DNA of 64,000 nt, from assembly GCF_024206475.1 (NCBI RefSeq), contig NZ_JAMBPR010000040.1, positions 1 to 64,000 on the forward strand. The letters are read 5' to 3'. Below, in pieces: positions 1 to 8,580 of this stretch (positions within the stretch are counted from its first letter, which is position 1; every line of letters starts with the position of its first letter). The position numbers and the translations under genes are program-made. The notes below the pieces were generated by a model that was given only the letters and a program-made list of their open reading frames with translations, was not told the origin of the DNA and did no database searches. The stretch is from Paraburkholderia sp. CNPSo 3274. Its GTDB lineage: Bacteria > Pseudomonadota > Gammaproteobacteria > Burkholderiales > Burkholderiaceae.

Positions 1-90
1 GGCTTGAAGAAGGTGGACCAGATGTTCGTGTTGAACATGGCGGCATACAACCTCGTGCGCATGCGATCACTGGGACAAATCCGCTTATAA
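1..90 (+). mobile_element. 3' end of an insertion-sequence transposase (partial)
   Basis: The first 29 codons stay open to a TAA stop and read like the extreme C-terminus of DDE transposases of the IS5/IS1182 type, with the typical string VDQMFVLNMAAYNLVRMR. The rest of the element lies outside the window. Its end is only 24 bases from the stop codon of the convergent CDF-like gene, so the insertion may have altered that gene's 3' end. The family assignment rests on this short tail; the terminal inverted repeat could not be recognised. Confidence 0.7.
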
Positions 91-114
91 GTGGCGGAAA
101 GCGTGGCAAGGAGG

Positions 115-1071
115 TCAGAAGTCGGCCTCAAGCCGCCGAAAGAACGTTGAATTCGCGTTGAGATTGCACAATGCGAAAGTTTGCGACTGGCGGGCGCGTA
201 CATCGAGGCGCACCGCTTCCGCCGGGGGTGTATTTCCGCAACCTGTTAACGCGGACGTCGCGCCGACAAGCACACTGACTTCGACAAAATTGCGCCGGCC
301 AGCCTGAATGACATGCGTGTGATGGCGCAGAATGCCAAGCTCGCGTTCGAGCTTCGAAAGCGCTTTCTCGATCGCCGAACGCGGATTGTTCTCTTCGGGG
401 CTCATGTGCAGTAATTCAGCAAAGCTGGTGCGCACGATTTTCACGGGCACCGAGAGAAATATCAGCGAGAGCCCCGCGGTCATTGCACTGTCGATATAGC
501 GCGCCCATACTTCGTGAAAGCTTTCAGGCAATATCGAATACACGAAAAAACCGAGCAGCGTGGCCGCGCTGAACGACAATTTCATGATCCATTTCCAGCC
601 GTCGGTTTTGAGCAGCTTGGAATTGATTTGCGCGGCCGCGCGCTTCTTGTAGACCACCATGGCAAGGCAAATCACGCAACTCGCGACGCTGATTAGCATA
701 ACGCCGCGCGCGTTCACCACGTGGCCGCCTGAACGTATCCCTTCAATGCCGTTCACGAAGCCATACACGCATACCAGCAGCATCATGAGGCCGTTTATGC
801 CATTCACGAGCGGCTCGAGGAACCAATACCCATATTCGAAGCGGGTCGTCGCGGGCCGGGTGATCACGGAGGCTGCGAGCAATCCAAGCGCGGCACTCAC
901 GAGATTGAGCAGATAGAAAATGGCGGTCAGCAGCAGCGTATCGGATTTCACGAAGAAGCCATAACCGACGTTGGCCGCGAAACCGAGGCACACGACGTAA
1001 ATGGATACCTTCATCGCGCGCTGCTCGACCGCTGCGAGCTGCGCCTTGCGCAGAGCGTAGCTGATAGGCAT
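115..1071 (-). CDS. CDF-like cation transporter homologue without metal-site residues
   Basis: This 318-residue inner-membrane protein has the cation diffusion facilitator layout: about six hydrophobic segments in residues 20-225, then a cytoplasmic domain after the SFAELLHMSP stretch. Aligned by eye with E. coli YiiP, the zinc-site residues D45 and D49 of helix 2 correspond to F52 and N56. H153 and D157 of helix 5 correspond to K160 and K164. All four transport-site ligands are therefore replaced, and metal transport by the usual mechanism is doubtful. The ATG follows GAGGAACC, a good ribosome site. It sits 98 bp downstream of the ArcD-like permease on the same strand. The last residues lie close to an insertion-sequence end and may be altered. 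Confidence 0.75.
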   Translation of the reverse strand: MPISYALRKAQLAAVEQRAMKVSIYVVCLGFAANVGYGFFVKSDTLLLTAIFYLLNLVSAALGLLAASVITRPATTRFEYGYWFLEPLVNGINGLMMLLVCVYGFVNGIEGIRSGGHVVNARGVMLISVASCVICLAMVVYKKRAAAQINSKLLKTDGWKWIMKLSFSAATLLGFFVYSILPESFHEVWARYIDSAMTAGLSLIFLSVPVKIVRTSFAELLHMSPEENNPRSAIEKALSKLERELGILRHHTHVIQAGRRNFVEVSVLVGATSALTGCGNTPPAEAVRLDVRARQSQTFALCNLNANSTFFRRLEADF

Positions 1072-1169
1072 GGTTCCTCGCTGTCGAACGGTGGAACGTT
1101 TGAATGGCGGCGGTGAGGCGAAAAGCAGTCACGAGACCGATGGATGCGGGCAGGCGCGATGGCGCGCGG

Positions 1170-2585
1170 CTAACGCCATGCGGAGGCGCTCAGCCCGAAA
1201 ATCGCAACGAGTCCGCCGCCCATCACCACGAGAAACGCGCACCACTCGGGCCGGGAAAAGAGCGCCTCGCCACGCTCGCGCCGCGCCCACATGTACAGCA
1301 GGCTGCCAGGCCCATATAGCAGCGCGGACATGACGAGCAGTTCCACCCCGCAAGCGTAAAGCAGGAACAGTGTATAAATCGTGGCGATGCCCGCTGTGGC
1401 ATAGCTCTGCGTGCGCTTTCGCGCGCTCATGGCCGATTGCGGCAGTGCGCGAATTGCCTTGAGCCCGAAGGTTGCCACAAAAAAGTAGGGGATGAGCGCC
1501 ATGGCGCTCGTGAGGCGCAGCATGAGCGAGAAGGCGTCGGTGGACCAGTACGTGCTGATGACGAAGGCCTGCACCACGCTGCTCGTGAGCCAGATCGCGG
1601 CGGTGGGAAGCTGCCGCGCGTTGCGGCGCGCGAAGATGGCTGGCATGGCGTCCGCTTTCGAGCTTGCATACAGCACTTCCGCACAGATCAGCGACCATGC
1701 GAGGTAGGCGCCGAGAACGGAGACGATGAGCGCGCCGCCAATGAACACCACGCCTGGCGAGCCGACTACGGCGCCAAGCACCGATGCCATTGAAGGTTGC
1801 CGCATGGCGGCGATGTCCGCGCGCATGAGATGCGCGTAGGGCAGCAGCGTCACGAACACTAGCAGCAACAGCACGAAGGCGAAGCCGAGTATCGTGGCAG
1901 CGCCCACGTCCGAGCGCTTTTTCGCGTAGCGCGAATACACGCTCGCCCCTTCAATGCCGAGAAACACGAATACCGTGACGAGCATGGTTCCCTTGACCTG
2001 CGGGGCAAGCCCTTGGGCGCTTTCTGCGAGATTGTTCGTGAATGGCTCCGCGCTCGCATAGACACTCAAAATGCCAATAAAAACGAAAATGGGCAGAATC
2101 TTGACGACAGTGAGAATCGCATTGATGAGCGTGGCCTGCTGAATACCCCGCAGCAGCATCCAGTGAAATGCCCAGATGCCGACTGAGGAAACCGCAATGG
2201 CAATCGGCGTATTGCCGTTTCCAAATGCCGGCACGAATGCGCCGAGCGTGGATTTGATCAGCACCCAATAAGAGACGTTGCCGAAGCAACCGGCCATCCA
2301 GTAGCCAAACGCGGAGAGAAAGCCGGCGTAGCCGCCGAAGCCGTCGCGTGCGTAGGCAAAGATGCCCGAGTCGAGGTCGGGGCGGATTTCCGCGAGAAGC
2401 TGGAACACGCGGGCCAGCATATACATGCCGCCTCCCGCAATGCACCATGAGACGATGGCGGCAGTCGGGCCCGCTTCGAGCGCGAAGTTGCGCGGCAGCG
2501 AATAGATGCCGGCGCCGACCATGGAGCCCACGACCATGGCCGTCAGCACCGGCAGCGACAACTTCTGGTCATCCGTCGATTTCAT
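1170..2585 (-). CDS. APC-family basic amino acid antiporter (ArcD-like paralogue)
   Basis: This 471-residue permease has about twelve membrane segments and belongs to the basic amino acid/polyamine antiporter group of the APC superfamily, which includes arginine:ornithine antiporters. The N-terminal MVVGSMVGAGIYSLPR is the conserved first unwound helix that binds the substrate backbone. It is clearly paralogous to the arcD gene at 3429-4853, sharing blocks such as SVLGAYLAWSLICAEV and FLGIEGASVYSRYAKKR. Unlike that copy it has no deiminase next to it and is transcribed the other way. AAGG lies about eight bases before the ATG. The substrate is inferred from family only; lysine, agmatine or another cationic amino acid is possible. 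Confidence 0.85.
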   Translation of the reverse strand: MKSTDDQKLSLPVLTAMVVGSMVGAGIYSLPRNFALEAGPTAAIVSWCIAGGGMYMLARVFQLLAEIRPDLDSGIFAYARDGFGGYAGFLSAFGYWMAGCFGNVSYWVLIKSTLGAFVPAFGNGNTPIAIAVSSVGIWAFHWMLLRGIQQATLINAILTVVKILPIFVFIGILSVYASAEPFTNNLAESAQGLAPQVKGTMLVTVFVFLGIEGASVYSRYAKKRSDVGAATILGFAFVLLLLVFVTLLPYAHLMRADIAAMRQPSMASVLGAVVGSPGVVFIGGALIVSVLGAYLAWSLICAEVLYASSKADAMPAIFARRNARQLPTAAIWLTSSVVQAFVISTYWSTDAFSLMLRLTSAMALIPYFFVATFGLKAIRALPQSAMSARKRTQSYATAGIATIYTLFLLYACGVELLVMSALLYGPGSLLYMWARRERGEALFSRPEWCAFLVVMGGGLVAIFGLSASAWR

Positions 2586-2879
2586 GTTCGAGCCTTTTTC
2601 TGATCGTTGACCGGTCGTAATGCGAGCGCGGGAAATCGCGGATAAAAAATGCGCGCCACATTGAATTGCTGAACTATTCTCGAACGAATGTCACGTTGAA
2701 TACCTCATGTGCGAATCGTATTCCATAATGTTCGTCAGGTGTCCGGAGGATGGATTGGGAAATGAGAATCGCCGGGCACGTATTGGCTAAATGTTCGCTA
2801 ATGACTATACGTGGAATCGTTAGCAAACAGGCCGAATGAATTAGCGAATCCGCAATGCGCCGCATTAGGGGGGAATGTC

Positions 2880-3341
2880 ATGCGATATCTCGCTGCAACA
2901 CTTCTTGGGTCCGTGGTTGTCTCGGTCGCACTTTCCGGCTGTGAGGCACCGACTTCAGGCTCTGTCTTCACACCGGCCCAGGCTCAGCAGGTGTTCGTGG
3001 TCGAACTCGGCGCGGTCGAATCCGTGCGGCCCGTCACGATTCAGCCGGGTCCAACCGGCATCGGCGCGATAACGGGCGGCGCGCTCGGCGGCATCGCGGC
3101 AGGCAGCAACATCGGGCGCGGCACGGGCTCCGTTGCGGCGGGCATCGGCGGCGCCGTGCTGGGCGGGGCGGCAGGCAATGCCGTGGAGCAGCGCGTCACG
3201 CAGCGGCAAGGCCTTGAAATCGTCGTGCGTCTGGATTCGGGGCAACTGATGTCGGTGGTCCAGGATGCGGATCAGCAATTCGTTCCTGGCGACCGCGTGC
3301 GTGTACTGCTCGGCAACAACTCGGTGCGCGTGACCCGGTGA
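2880..3341 (+). CDS. Glycine-zipper outer-membrane lipoprotein (SlyB/17 kDa antigen type)
   Basis: The 153-residue product begins with a lipoprotein signal ending in the lipobox LSGC at residues 18-21. It is therefore probably exported, lipidated on the cysteine and placed in the outer membrane. Residues 60-105 form a glycine-rich stretch of GxxxG-like repeats, the two-pass glycine zipper of the Rick_17kDa/SlyB family. A small beta domain follows with the sequence EIVVRLDSGQLMSVVQ. I chose the ATG right after AGGGGGGA because an upstream in-frame ATG would put 23 polar residues before the signal peptide. Such proteins influence envelope integrity and are often induced by low magnesium. It lies 87 bp before arcD; whether they are cotranscribed is unclear. 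Confidence 0.85.
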   Translation: MRYLAATLLGSVVVSVALSGCEAPTSGSVFTPAQAQQVFVVELGAVESVRPVTIQPGPTGIGAITGGALGGIAAGSNIGRGTGSVAAGIGGAVLGGAAGNAVEQRVTQRQGLEIVVRLDSGQLMSVVQDADQQFVPGDRVRVLLGNNSVRVTR

Positions 3342-3428
3342 CACCGCAGGCGCCTGACGGCTAAGCGGTGGCGCAGACGTGCGCTGGCCGCTCGAGAAAG
3401 CGAAGTTCCGAACAAAGCGAGGGAACCG

Positions 3429-4853
3429 ATGGCCGATACCGAGCAGAAGATGAGTCGCGTGCAGTTGACCGCGATGGTAGTCGGGGGCATGGTGGGCGCC
3501 GGCATCTTTTCTCTGCCGCGAACCTTCGCCAATGCAACGGGGCCGGTCGGCGCGGCGATTGCGTGGCTCGTGGCGGGCGTGGGCATGTACACGCTCGCAC
3601 GCGTCTTCCAGGCGCTCGCGGAGCGCAAGCCGAACCTCGACGCCGGTGTGTTCATGTACGCCAAAGAGGGCTTCGGCGATTACCCCGGCTTCCTCTCCGC
3701 GTTCGGTTACTGGATCGGCAGTTGCATTGGCAACGTTTCGTACTGGGTGCTGATCAAGTCCACGCTGGGCGCATTTTTCCCGGTTTTCGGCGACGGCAAT
3801 ACGGTCACGGCCATCATCGTCGCTTCCGTCGGCATCTGGCTGTTTCACTTTCTCATTCTTCGCGGCGTGAAGCAGGCCGCGTTCATCAACACTGTCGTGA
3901 CGTTCGCCAAGGTCATTCCGATCGTGGTGTTCATCGTCATCCTCCTGTTCGTATTCAAGTACGGGACCTTCCACCTGAATATCCAGTCCGCCGCGCAAGA
4001 GGGTGGCCTGATCCAGCAGATTCGCGCGACGATGCTCGTCACCGTGTTCGTATTCATCGGCATCGAAGGCGCGAGCGTGTATTCGCGCTACGCGAAGGAG
4101 CGCACGGACGTTGGGCGTGCAACGATCTTCGGCTTCGCCGGCGTTACCACGCTCATGGTGCTCGTTTCCATGCTGCCTTTCGCCGTGCTGCCGCGCGCGG
4201 ACGTGGCGGGTATGCGCCAGCCTTCCATGGCGGCCGTGCTCGAAAGCGTGGTCGGTCCGTGGGGTGGGATCTTCGTCAGCATTGGTCTGATCGTTTCCGT
4301 GCTGGGCGCGTACCTGGCGTGGTCGCTCATCTGCGCCGAGGTGATGTTCGCGGCGGCGCGCAATCAGGATATGCCGGCTGTGTTCGCGCGCGAAAACGCC
4401 AACAACGTGCCGGCCAATGCGCTGTGGATCACCAACATCGTTGTACAGATTTTGGTGGCGAGCACGTATTTCTCGCGCGACGCGTTCTCACTAATGCTCA
4501 ACCTCACGAGCTCGATGTCGCTGATTCCCTATCTCTTCGTCGCCGCTTACGGGTTTATGGTCTCGAACCGCGGCGAGAGCTACGAGGTGCGGCCTGAAGA
4601 GCGCAAACGCGATCTCGCGCTGGCCTCGGTCGCCGTGATCTACACGTTGTTCATGATTCTTGCCGGTGGTCTCAAGTTCATCCTGCTATCGGCGATTCTT
4701 TACGCGCCTGGCACGGTGCTGTATTTCCTCGCGCGGCGCGAGCGCAAGCTGAAGGTTTTCCAGCGTACGAGCGACTGGGTCATTTTCATCGTGGCGGCCG
4801 TAGCGGCCATCGTAGGCGTCGTTGCGCTGGCCACGGGCGCCATGGCGGTCTAA
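3429..4853 (+). CDS. arcD: Arginine:ornithine antiporter
   Basis: This 474-residue, roughly twelve-helix permease of the APC superfamily probably swaps external arginine for internal ornithine or citrulline across the inner membrane. The first helix carries VVGGMVGAGIFSLPR, the glycine-rich substrate-binding break. The assignment to arginine rests on homology to ArcD-type antiporters and on arginine deiminase starting 21 bp downstream. GAGGGAACCG precedes the ATG. It shares long blocks with the divergent permease at 1170-2585, so the two look like an old duplication flanking the lipoprotein gene. No FNR/ANR-type box (TTGAT-N4-ATCAA) is visible upstream, so the anaerobic control known for Pseudomonas arc operons is not evident here. 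Confidence 0.87.
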   Translation: MADTEQKMSRVQLTAMVVGGMVGAGIFSLPRTFANATGPVGAAIAWLVAGVGMYTLARVFQALAERKPNLDAGVFMYAKEGFGDYPGFLSAFGYWIGSCIGNVSYWVLIKSTLGAFFPVFGDGNTVTAIIVASVGIWLFHFLILRGVKQAAFINTVVTFAKVIPIVVFIVILLFVFKYGTFHLNIQSAAQEGGLIQQIRATMLVTVFVFIGIEGASVYSRYAKERTDVGRATIFGFAGVTTLMVLVSMLPFAVLPRADVAGMRQPSMAAVLESVVGPWGGIFVSIGLIVSVLGAYLAWSLICAEVMFAAARNQDMPAVFARENANNVPANALWITNIVVQILVASTYFSRDAFSLMLNLTSSMSLIPYLFVAAYGFMVSNRGESYEVRPEERKRDLALASVAVIYTLFMILAGGLKFILLSAILYAPGTVLYFLARRERKLKVFQRTSDWVIFIVAAVAAIVGVVALATGAMAV

Positions 4854-4874
4854 CGAGAACGAGCGGAGATCGAT

Positions 4875-6218
4875 ATGTCCAAGGCGAAGGGCGGTGGCAA
4901 GAGTGAGAAGGGAGAAAAGGTAGAGAAGGTAGAAAAGGCGGAGAAAGCCGCGAAGGGCGGCAAGGCCAGGGCGAAGGAAGAGAGCACGCTCGGCGTGTAC
5001 TCGGAGGTCGGGCAACTGCGCAAGGTGATGGTGTGCGCGCCCGGCATGGCGCACTCGCGGCTCACGCCGAGCAATTGCGACGAGTTGCTGTTCGACGACG
5101 TGCTGTGGGTCGACAACGCGAAGCGCGACCATTTCGATTTCGTCACGAAGATGCGCGACCGCGGCGTCGAGGTCGTGGAAATGCACAACCTGCTCGCCGA
5201 AACCGTTGCCGTGCCCGAAGGCAAGAAGTGGATTCTCGACAATCAGATCGTGCCGAACCAGGTCGGGCTGGGTTTCATCGATGAACTGCGCAGCTATCTG
5301 GAAGGGCTCGACGATCGCAAGCTGGCCGAGACCTTGCTTGGCGGCCTCTCGATCTACGATTTCCCGGAATCGCATGGCGGCGCGGCGCTCAAGGTCGTGC
5401 GCGAAGCGGCCGGGTCCACTGAATATCTGCTGCCGCCGTTGCCGAACACCATCTACACGCGCGATACCACCTGCTGGATTTACGCTGGCGTGACGCTCAA
5501 TCCGCTCTACTGGCCCGCGCGGCACGAGGAAACGATTCTTGCCGCGGCGATTTACCAGTTTCATCCGGACTTTGCCGGCAAGGTCAACGTGTGGTGGGGC
5601 GACCCGACGCAGGACCACGGCATGGCGACGCTCGAAGGCGGTGACGTCATGCCCATCGGCAACAAGACCGTGCTGATCGGCATGAGCGAGCGCACGTCGC
5701 GCCAGGCGATCAGCCAGCTCGCCGCTACGCTGTTCAAGAAGGGCGCCGCCGAGCAGGTGATCGTGGCGGCGATGCCGAAAATTCGCGCGGCCATGCACCT
5801 CGATACGGTCTTCACGTTTGCAGATCGCGACTGTGTGCTGATCGCGCCGGATTTTCTCGCGCGTACCCGAACATTCACGTACCGGCCCAGCGATCAACCG
5901 GCGGGTGTGGAGCTGCATCAGGAGAAAAAGTCCTTTGTCGAAGTGGTGAGCGCGGCGCTCGGCGTCAAGAAAATGCGCGTGGTGGAAGCGGGCGGCAACG
6001 ACTACCAGCGCGAACGCACGCAGTGGGACAGCGGCGCGAACCTGGTTTGCACCTCACCCGGCGTCGTGTTCGCTTATGACCGCAACACCTATACGAACAC
6101 GCTGCTGCGCAAGGCCGGAATCGAGGTGGTGAGCATCGTGGGCGCGGAGCTGGGGCGCGGGCGCGGCGGCGGCCATTGCATGACGTGCCCGATCATTCGC
6201 GATGCGGTGGACTTCTAG
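4875..6218 (+). CDS. arcA: Arginine deiminase with lysine-rich N-terminal tail
   Basis: This enzyme hydrolyses L-arginine to citrulline and ammonia in the cytoplasm. The 447-residue protein keeps the catalytic set known from the Pseudomonas enzyme: D197 in TIYTRDT, E254 in LEGGDV, H308 and D310 in MHLDTVFT, and the nucleophile C435 in GGGHCMTCP. The first 35 residues are an added tail of Lys and Glu with KVEKVEKAEKAAK-like repeats, absent from the usual 410-420 residue enzyme. GGAGATCGAT sits directly before this ATG and no other ATG occurs before the conserved core, so the tail is probably translated. It forms a pair with arcD. Ornithine carbamoyltransferase and carbamate kinase genes do not follow, so any ATP gain needs enzymes encoded elsewhere. 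Confidence 0.95.
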   Translation: MSKAKGGGKSEKGEKVEKVEKAEKAAKGGKARAKEESTLGVYSEVGQLRKVMVCAPGMAHSRLTPSNCDELLFDDVLWVDNAKRDHFDFVTKMRDRGVEVVEMHNLLAETVAVPEGKKWILDNQIVPNQVGLGFIDELRSYLEGLDDRKLAETLLGGLSIYDFPESHGGAALKVVREAAGSTEYLLPPLPNTIYTRDTTCWIYAGVTLNPLYWPARHEETILAAAIYQFHPDFAGKVNVWWGDPTQDHGMATLEGGDVMPIGNKTVLIGMSERTSRQAISQLAATLFKKGAAEQVIVAAMPKIRAAMHLDTVFTFADRDCVLIAPDFLARTRTFTYRPSDQPAGVELHQEKKSFVEVVSAALGVKKMRVVEAGGNDYQRERTQWDSGANLVCTSPGVVFAYDRNTYTNTLLRKAGIEVVSIVGAELGRGRGGGHCMTCPIIRDAVDF

Positions 6219-6413
6219 CGTCGAAGGGTGAGGGGATCGTTGCGGGCGCAAGCAATGGCGCGCAATAGTGCGGGATCAAAGGGAATGCGCGCGAAGCGCT
6301 CGCTACAGCGGGACTCGCCGTGACGGGCAACGCGCGCATGTCGGGCGATCGTGCAGCGCTAACGCGCTCGTGAGCCGTTGTTCAAACTTGGCGCCAGAGC
6401 ATGTCAATCCGCG

Positions 6414-7184
6414 TCAAAGCACGTTGAGCATGGCGAGCGCGCTTTCCTGCAGATGCGGCAGAACCCGCTGGAGAGCGGCCTCGGGGCTTTCTTCGCCCAT
6501 CGGCATGTTGGTGCTGAGCGCGGCGACCACCTCGCCGTTGCGATTCCTGAGCGGCACGGCAATGCCGCGTACGCCCACCTGTAACTGCTGCTCGATGAGC
6601 GCATAGCCGTCCACGCGCGCGCGCACGATTTTCTCGCGCAAGCGCGCGCCGCTCGTAATGGTATGCGGCGTGAAGGGCGAAAGCTCGACCGTATCGAGCC
6701 ACGCGGAAACCGCGTGCTGGTCGGCCTCGTGCGCGAGCAGTACCACGCCGGGCGAGATGAGCGGCGCGGGCACGCGCGCGCCGAGCACGAAGCCCGTTGT
6801 CATCACGCGCGATACGCCATTGCGCGCGATCACGACGAGGTCCCAACCGTCGAGCACGCTCACATAGGCCGATTCGTTGAGCGTCGCGCTCAGTTGCTGC
6901 AGATAGGGCTGCACGGTGCGCGGCAGACGCGCCGAATCGAAGTAGGACCAGCCCACGCGCAGCACACGAGGCGTGAGGCCGTACAGACGGCCGTCCGTGT
7001 ACACATAGCCCAGCGATTCCAGCGTGAGCAGATAGCGGCGCGCGGCGGTGCGCGAGAGACCCGTGCGCTCGGCCGCCTGGGTGGGGGTCATGCGCGCGTG
7101 CTCGCTGTCGAAGGCTTCGAGAATCGCGAGGCCTTTTTCGAGCCCGGCGATCCAGTCGCGCCGGTCCAGTGGCGGTTTCTTCAT
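6414..7184 (-). CDS. IclR-family transcriptional regulator (PcaR/PobR type)
   Basis: The 256-residue protein has an N-terminal winged helix-turn-helix (TPTQAAERTGLSRTAARRYL) and a C-terminal IclR effector domain. The family usually binds small aromatic or organic acids. The GLEKGLAILEAF opening and the domain sequence resemble the PcaR/PobR/CatR branch that controls aromatic breakdown. I placed the start at MKKPPLDRRDW; a further in-frame start 13 codons upstream would add a cysteine-rich stretch untypical of the family. It lies next to the MHS transporter and the dioxygenase. A tandem palindrome between those two divergent genes is its most likely operator. The effector is unknown. Confidence 0.87.
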   Translation of the reverse strand: MKKPPLDRRDWIAGLEKGLAILEAFDSEHARMTPTQAAERTGLSRTAARRYLLTLESLGYVYTDGRLYGLTPRVLRVGWSYFDSARLPRTVQPYLQQLSATLNESAYVSVLDGWDLVVIARNGVSRVMTTGFVLGARVPAPLISPGVVLLAHEADQHAVSAWLDTVELSPFTPHTITSGARLREKIVRARVDGYALIEQQLQVGVRGIAVPLRNRNGEVVAALSTNMPMGEESPEAALQRVLPHLQESALAMLNVL

Positions 7185-7281
7185 CGGCGTGCAAGACCCT
7201 GTGCTGCACGGCGGCACAAACAATGGAAAAAGCCGCTGGCGCCAAACGCCTGCGGCTTGCGAGCGAACGATCTTTTCTTGC

Positions 7282-8580
7282 TCACTCCGGCTTCATGCGC
7301 GCCGCCACGATCAGCGAGATCAGGCAGCCAATCGCCAGGTACCCGGCGACGAGGTGCCACGAACCGCCGCCAACGCCCACCAGCGCCACCGCGATGAACG
7401 GTGTGAAGCCGCCGCCCACCACGCTCGCGAACTGGTAGCCCACACCCGCGCCGCTGTAGCGGTACTCCGCACCGAACAGCTCGGTGAAGAGCGGTTGCTG
7501 CACGCTCACGACCATGTCGTGGGCGATGTTCGCTAGCATCACGGAGAAGATCACGATCCAGACCGTGGCCCGTGCTTCGAGCGCGAGGAAGAACGGCACG
7601 GCGCTCACGAGGCCGATGCACGCGCCGATCAGATAGATGCGGCGCAGCCCGAGGCGGTCGGCGAGCCAGGCGAAGCAGGGGATCGTCACGCAGGAGAGCG
7701 CGCCCACGAAGAGGCCGATGCCGAGAAAGAGATCGCGCGACAGGCCGAGGTTGCTGGTCGAATAGCTCAGCGCGAAGGCGGTCACGATATACATCGTGAA
7801 GAGTTCGGCAAGGCGCAGCGCGATGATGTAGAGGAAGGCCTTCGGGTGGCGCGTGAGCGCTTCCAGCACCGGCATCTTGAGCTTGCGATGACCGTGCTCG
7901 ACCTTCTCGACGAACTCGCGCGACTCGTCCATGCTCGAGCGCACCCACAGGCCAACGAGCACGAGCACGACGCTGAAGAGGAACGGCAGACGCCAGCCCC
8001 ACGAACGGAACGCCGCCTCGCCGAGCAAATGGCTCAAAAGCGCGACGAGGCCGGTGGCGAGCACGAGGCCCACGCCGTAGCCCACCTGCACGCCGCTGCT
8101 ATAGAACGCCTTTTTGCCGCGCGGCGCGCTTTCCACGGCCATGAGAGCCGCGCCCCCCCATTCGCCGCCCACGGCGAAGCCTTGCAGCGCGCGCATCGTG
8201 ACGAGCAGCACGGGCGCCCACCAGCCGATGGTCGCATAGGTCGGCAAGAGACCGATTGCCACTGTGGAAAGGCCCATCATCATGACGGTCAGAACGAGCA
8301 TGCGCTTGCGGCCGAGCCGGTCGCCGAAGTGGCCGAACACGACGCCGCCAAGCGGCCGAAAGAGAAAGCCCACGCCGAAGGTCGCGAACGCGGCGAGCGT
8401 GCCCATCGTCCTGCCGACCTGCGGGAAGAATGCCACGTTGAACACCAGCGCGGCGACAATGCCGTAGAGCAGGAAGTCGTACCAGTCGACGACCGCGCCG
8501 ACGAAACTGCCGAGCGCCGCCTTGCGGGCCGCGAGAGGGGCGGCGTCGGGCGAGCCGGTGGTGTCGAGGCTTGGGGTCAT
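7282..8580 (-). CDS. MFS transporter, metabolite:H+ symporter (MHS) family
   Basis: The 432-residue protein has about twelve helices and the MHS signature: WYDFLLYG in helix 1, the GHFGDRLGRKRML loop between helices 2 and 3, and GGEWGGAALMAVE in helix 5. Family members import shikimate, proline/betaine, dicarboxylates or aromatic acids with protons. Its divergence from a 4-hydroxyphenylpyruvate dioxygenase gene and its place beside an IclR regulator suggest an aromatic acid or a precursor as substrate; this is inferred from context. The ATG at MTPSLD follows GGAGACAACTC and is preferred to a start 14 codons upstream. Confidence 0.87.
   Translation of the reverse strand: MTPSLDTTGSPDAAPLAARKAALGSFVGAVVDWYDFLLYGIVAALVFNVAFFPQVGRTMGTLAAFATFGVGFLFRPLGGVVFGHFGDRLGRKRMLVLTVMMMGLSTVAIGLLPTYATIGWWAPVLLVTMRALQGFAVGGEWGGAALMAVESAPRGKKAFYSSGVQVGYGVGLVLATGLVALLSHLLGEAAFRSWGWRLPFLFSVVLVLVGLWVRSSMDESREFVEKVEHGHRKLKMPVLEALTRHPKAFLYIIALRLAELFTMYIVTAFALSYSTSNLGLSRDLFLGIGLFVGALSCVTIPCFAWLADRLGLRRIYLIGACIGLVSAVPFFLALEARATVWIVIFSVMLANIAHDMVVSVQQPLFTELFGAEYRYSGAGVGYQFASVVGGGFTPFIAVALVGVGGGSWHLVAGYLAIGCLISLIVAARMKPE

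Noticed and set aside
115..250. Frameshift in the 3' end of the CDF-like gene
   Set aside because: Another frame begins VAEI-like after the conserved block, but the annotated frame also continues plausibly with EAVRLDVRAR and reaches a normal length. There is no firm evidence for a shift.
1170..4853. The two ArcD-like genes as a recent duplication
   Set aside because: They share many blocks but differ throughout, which indicates old paralogues.
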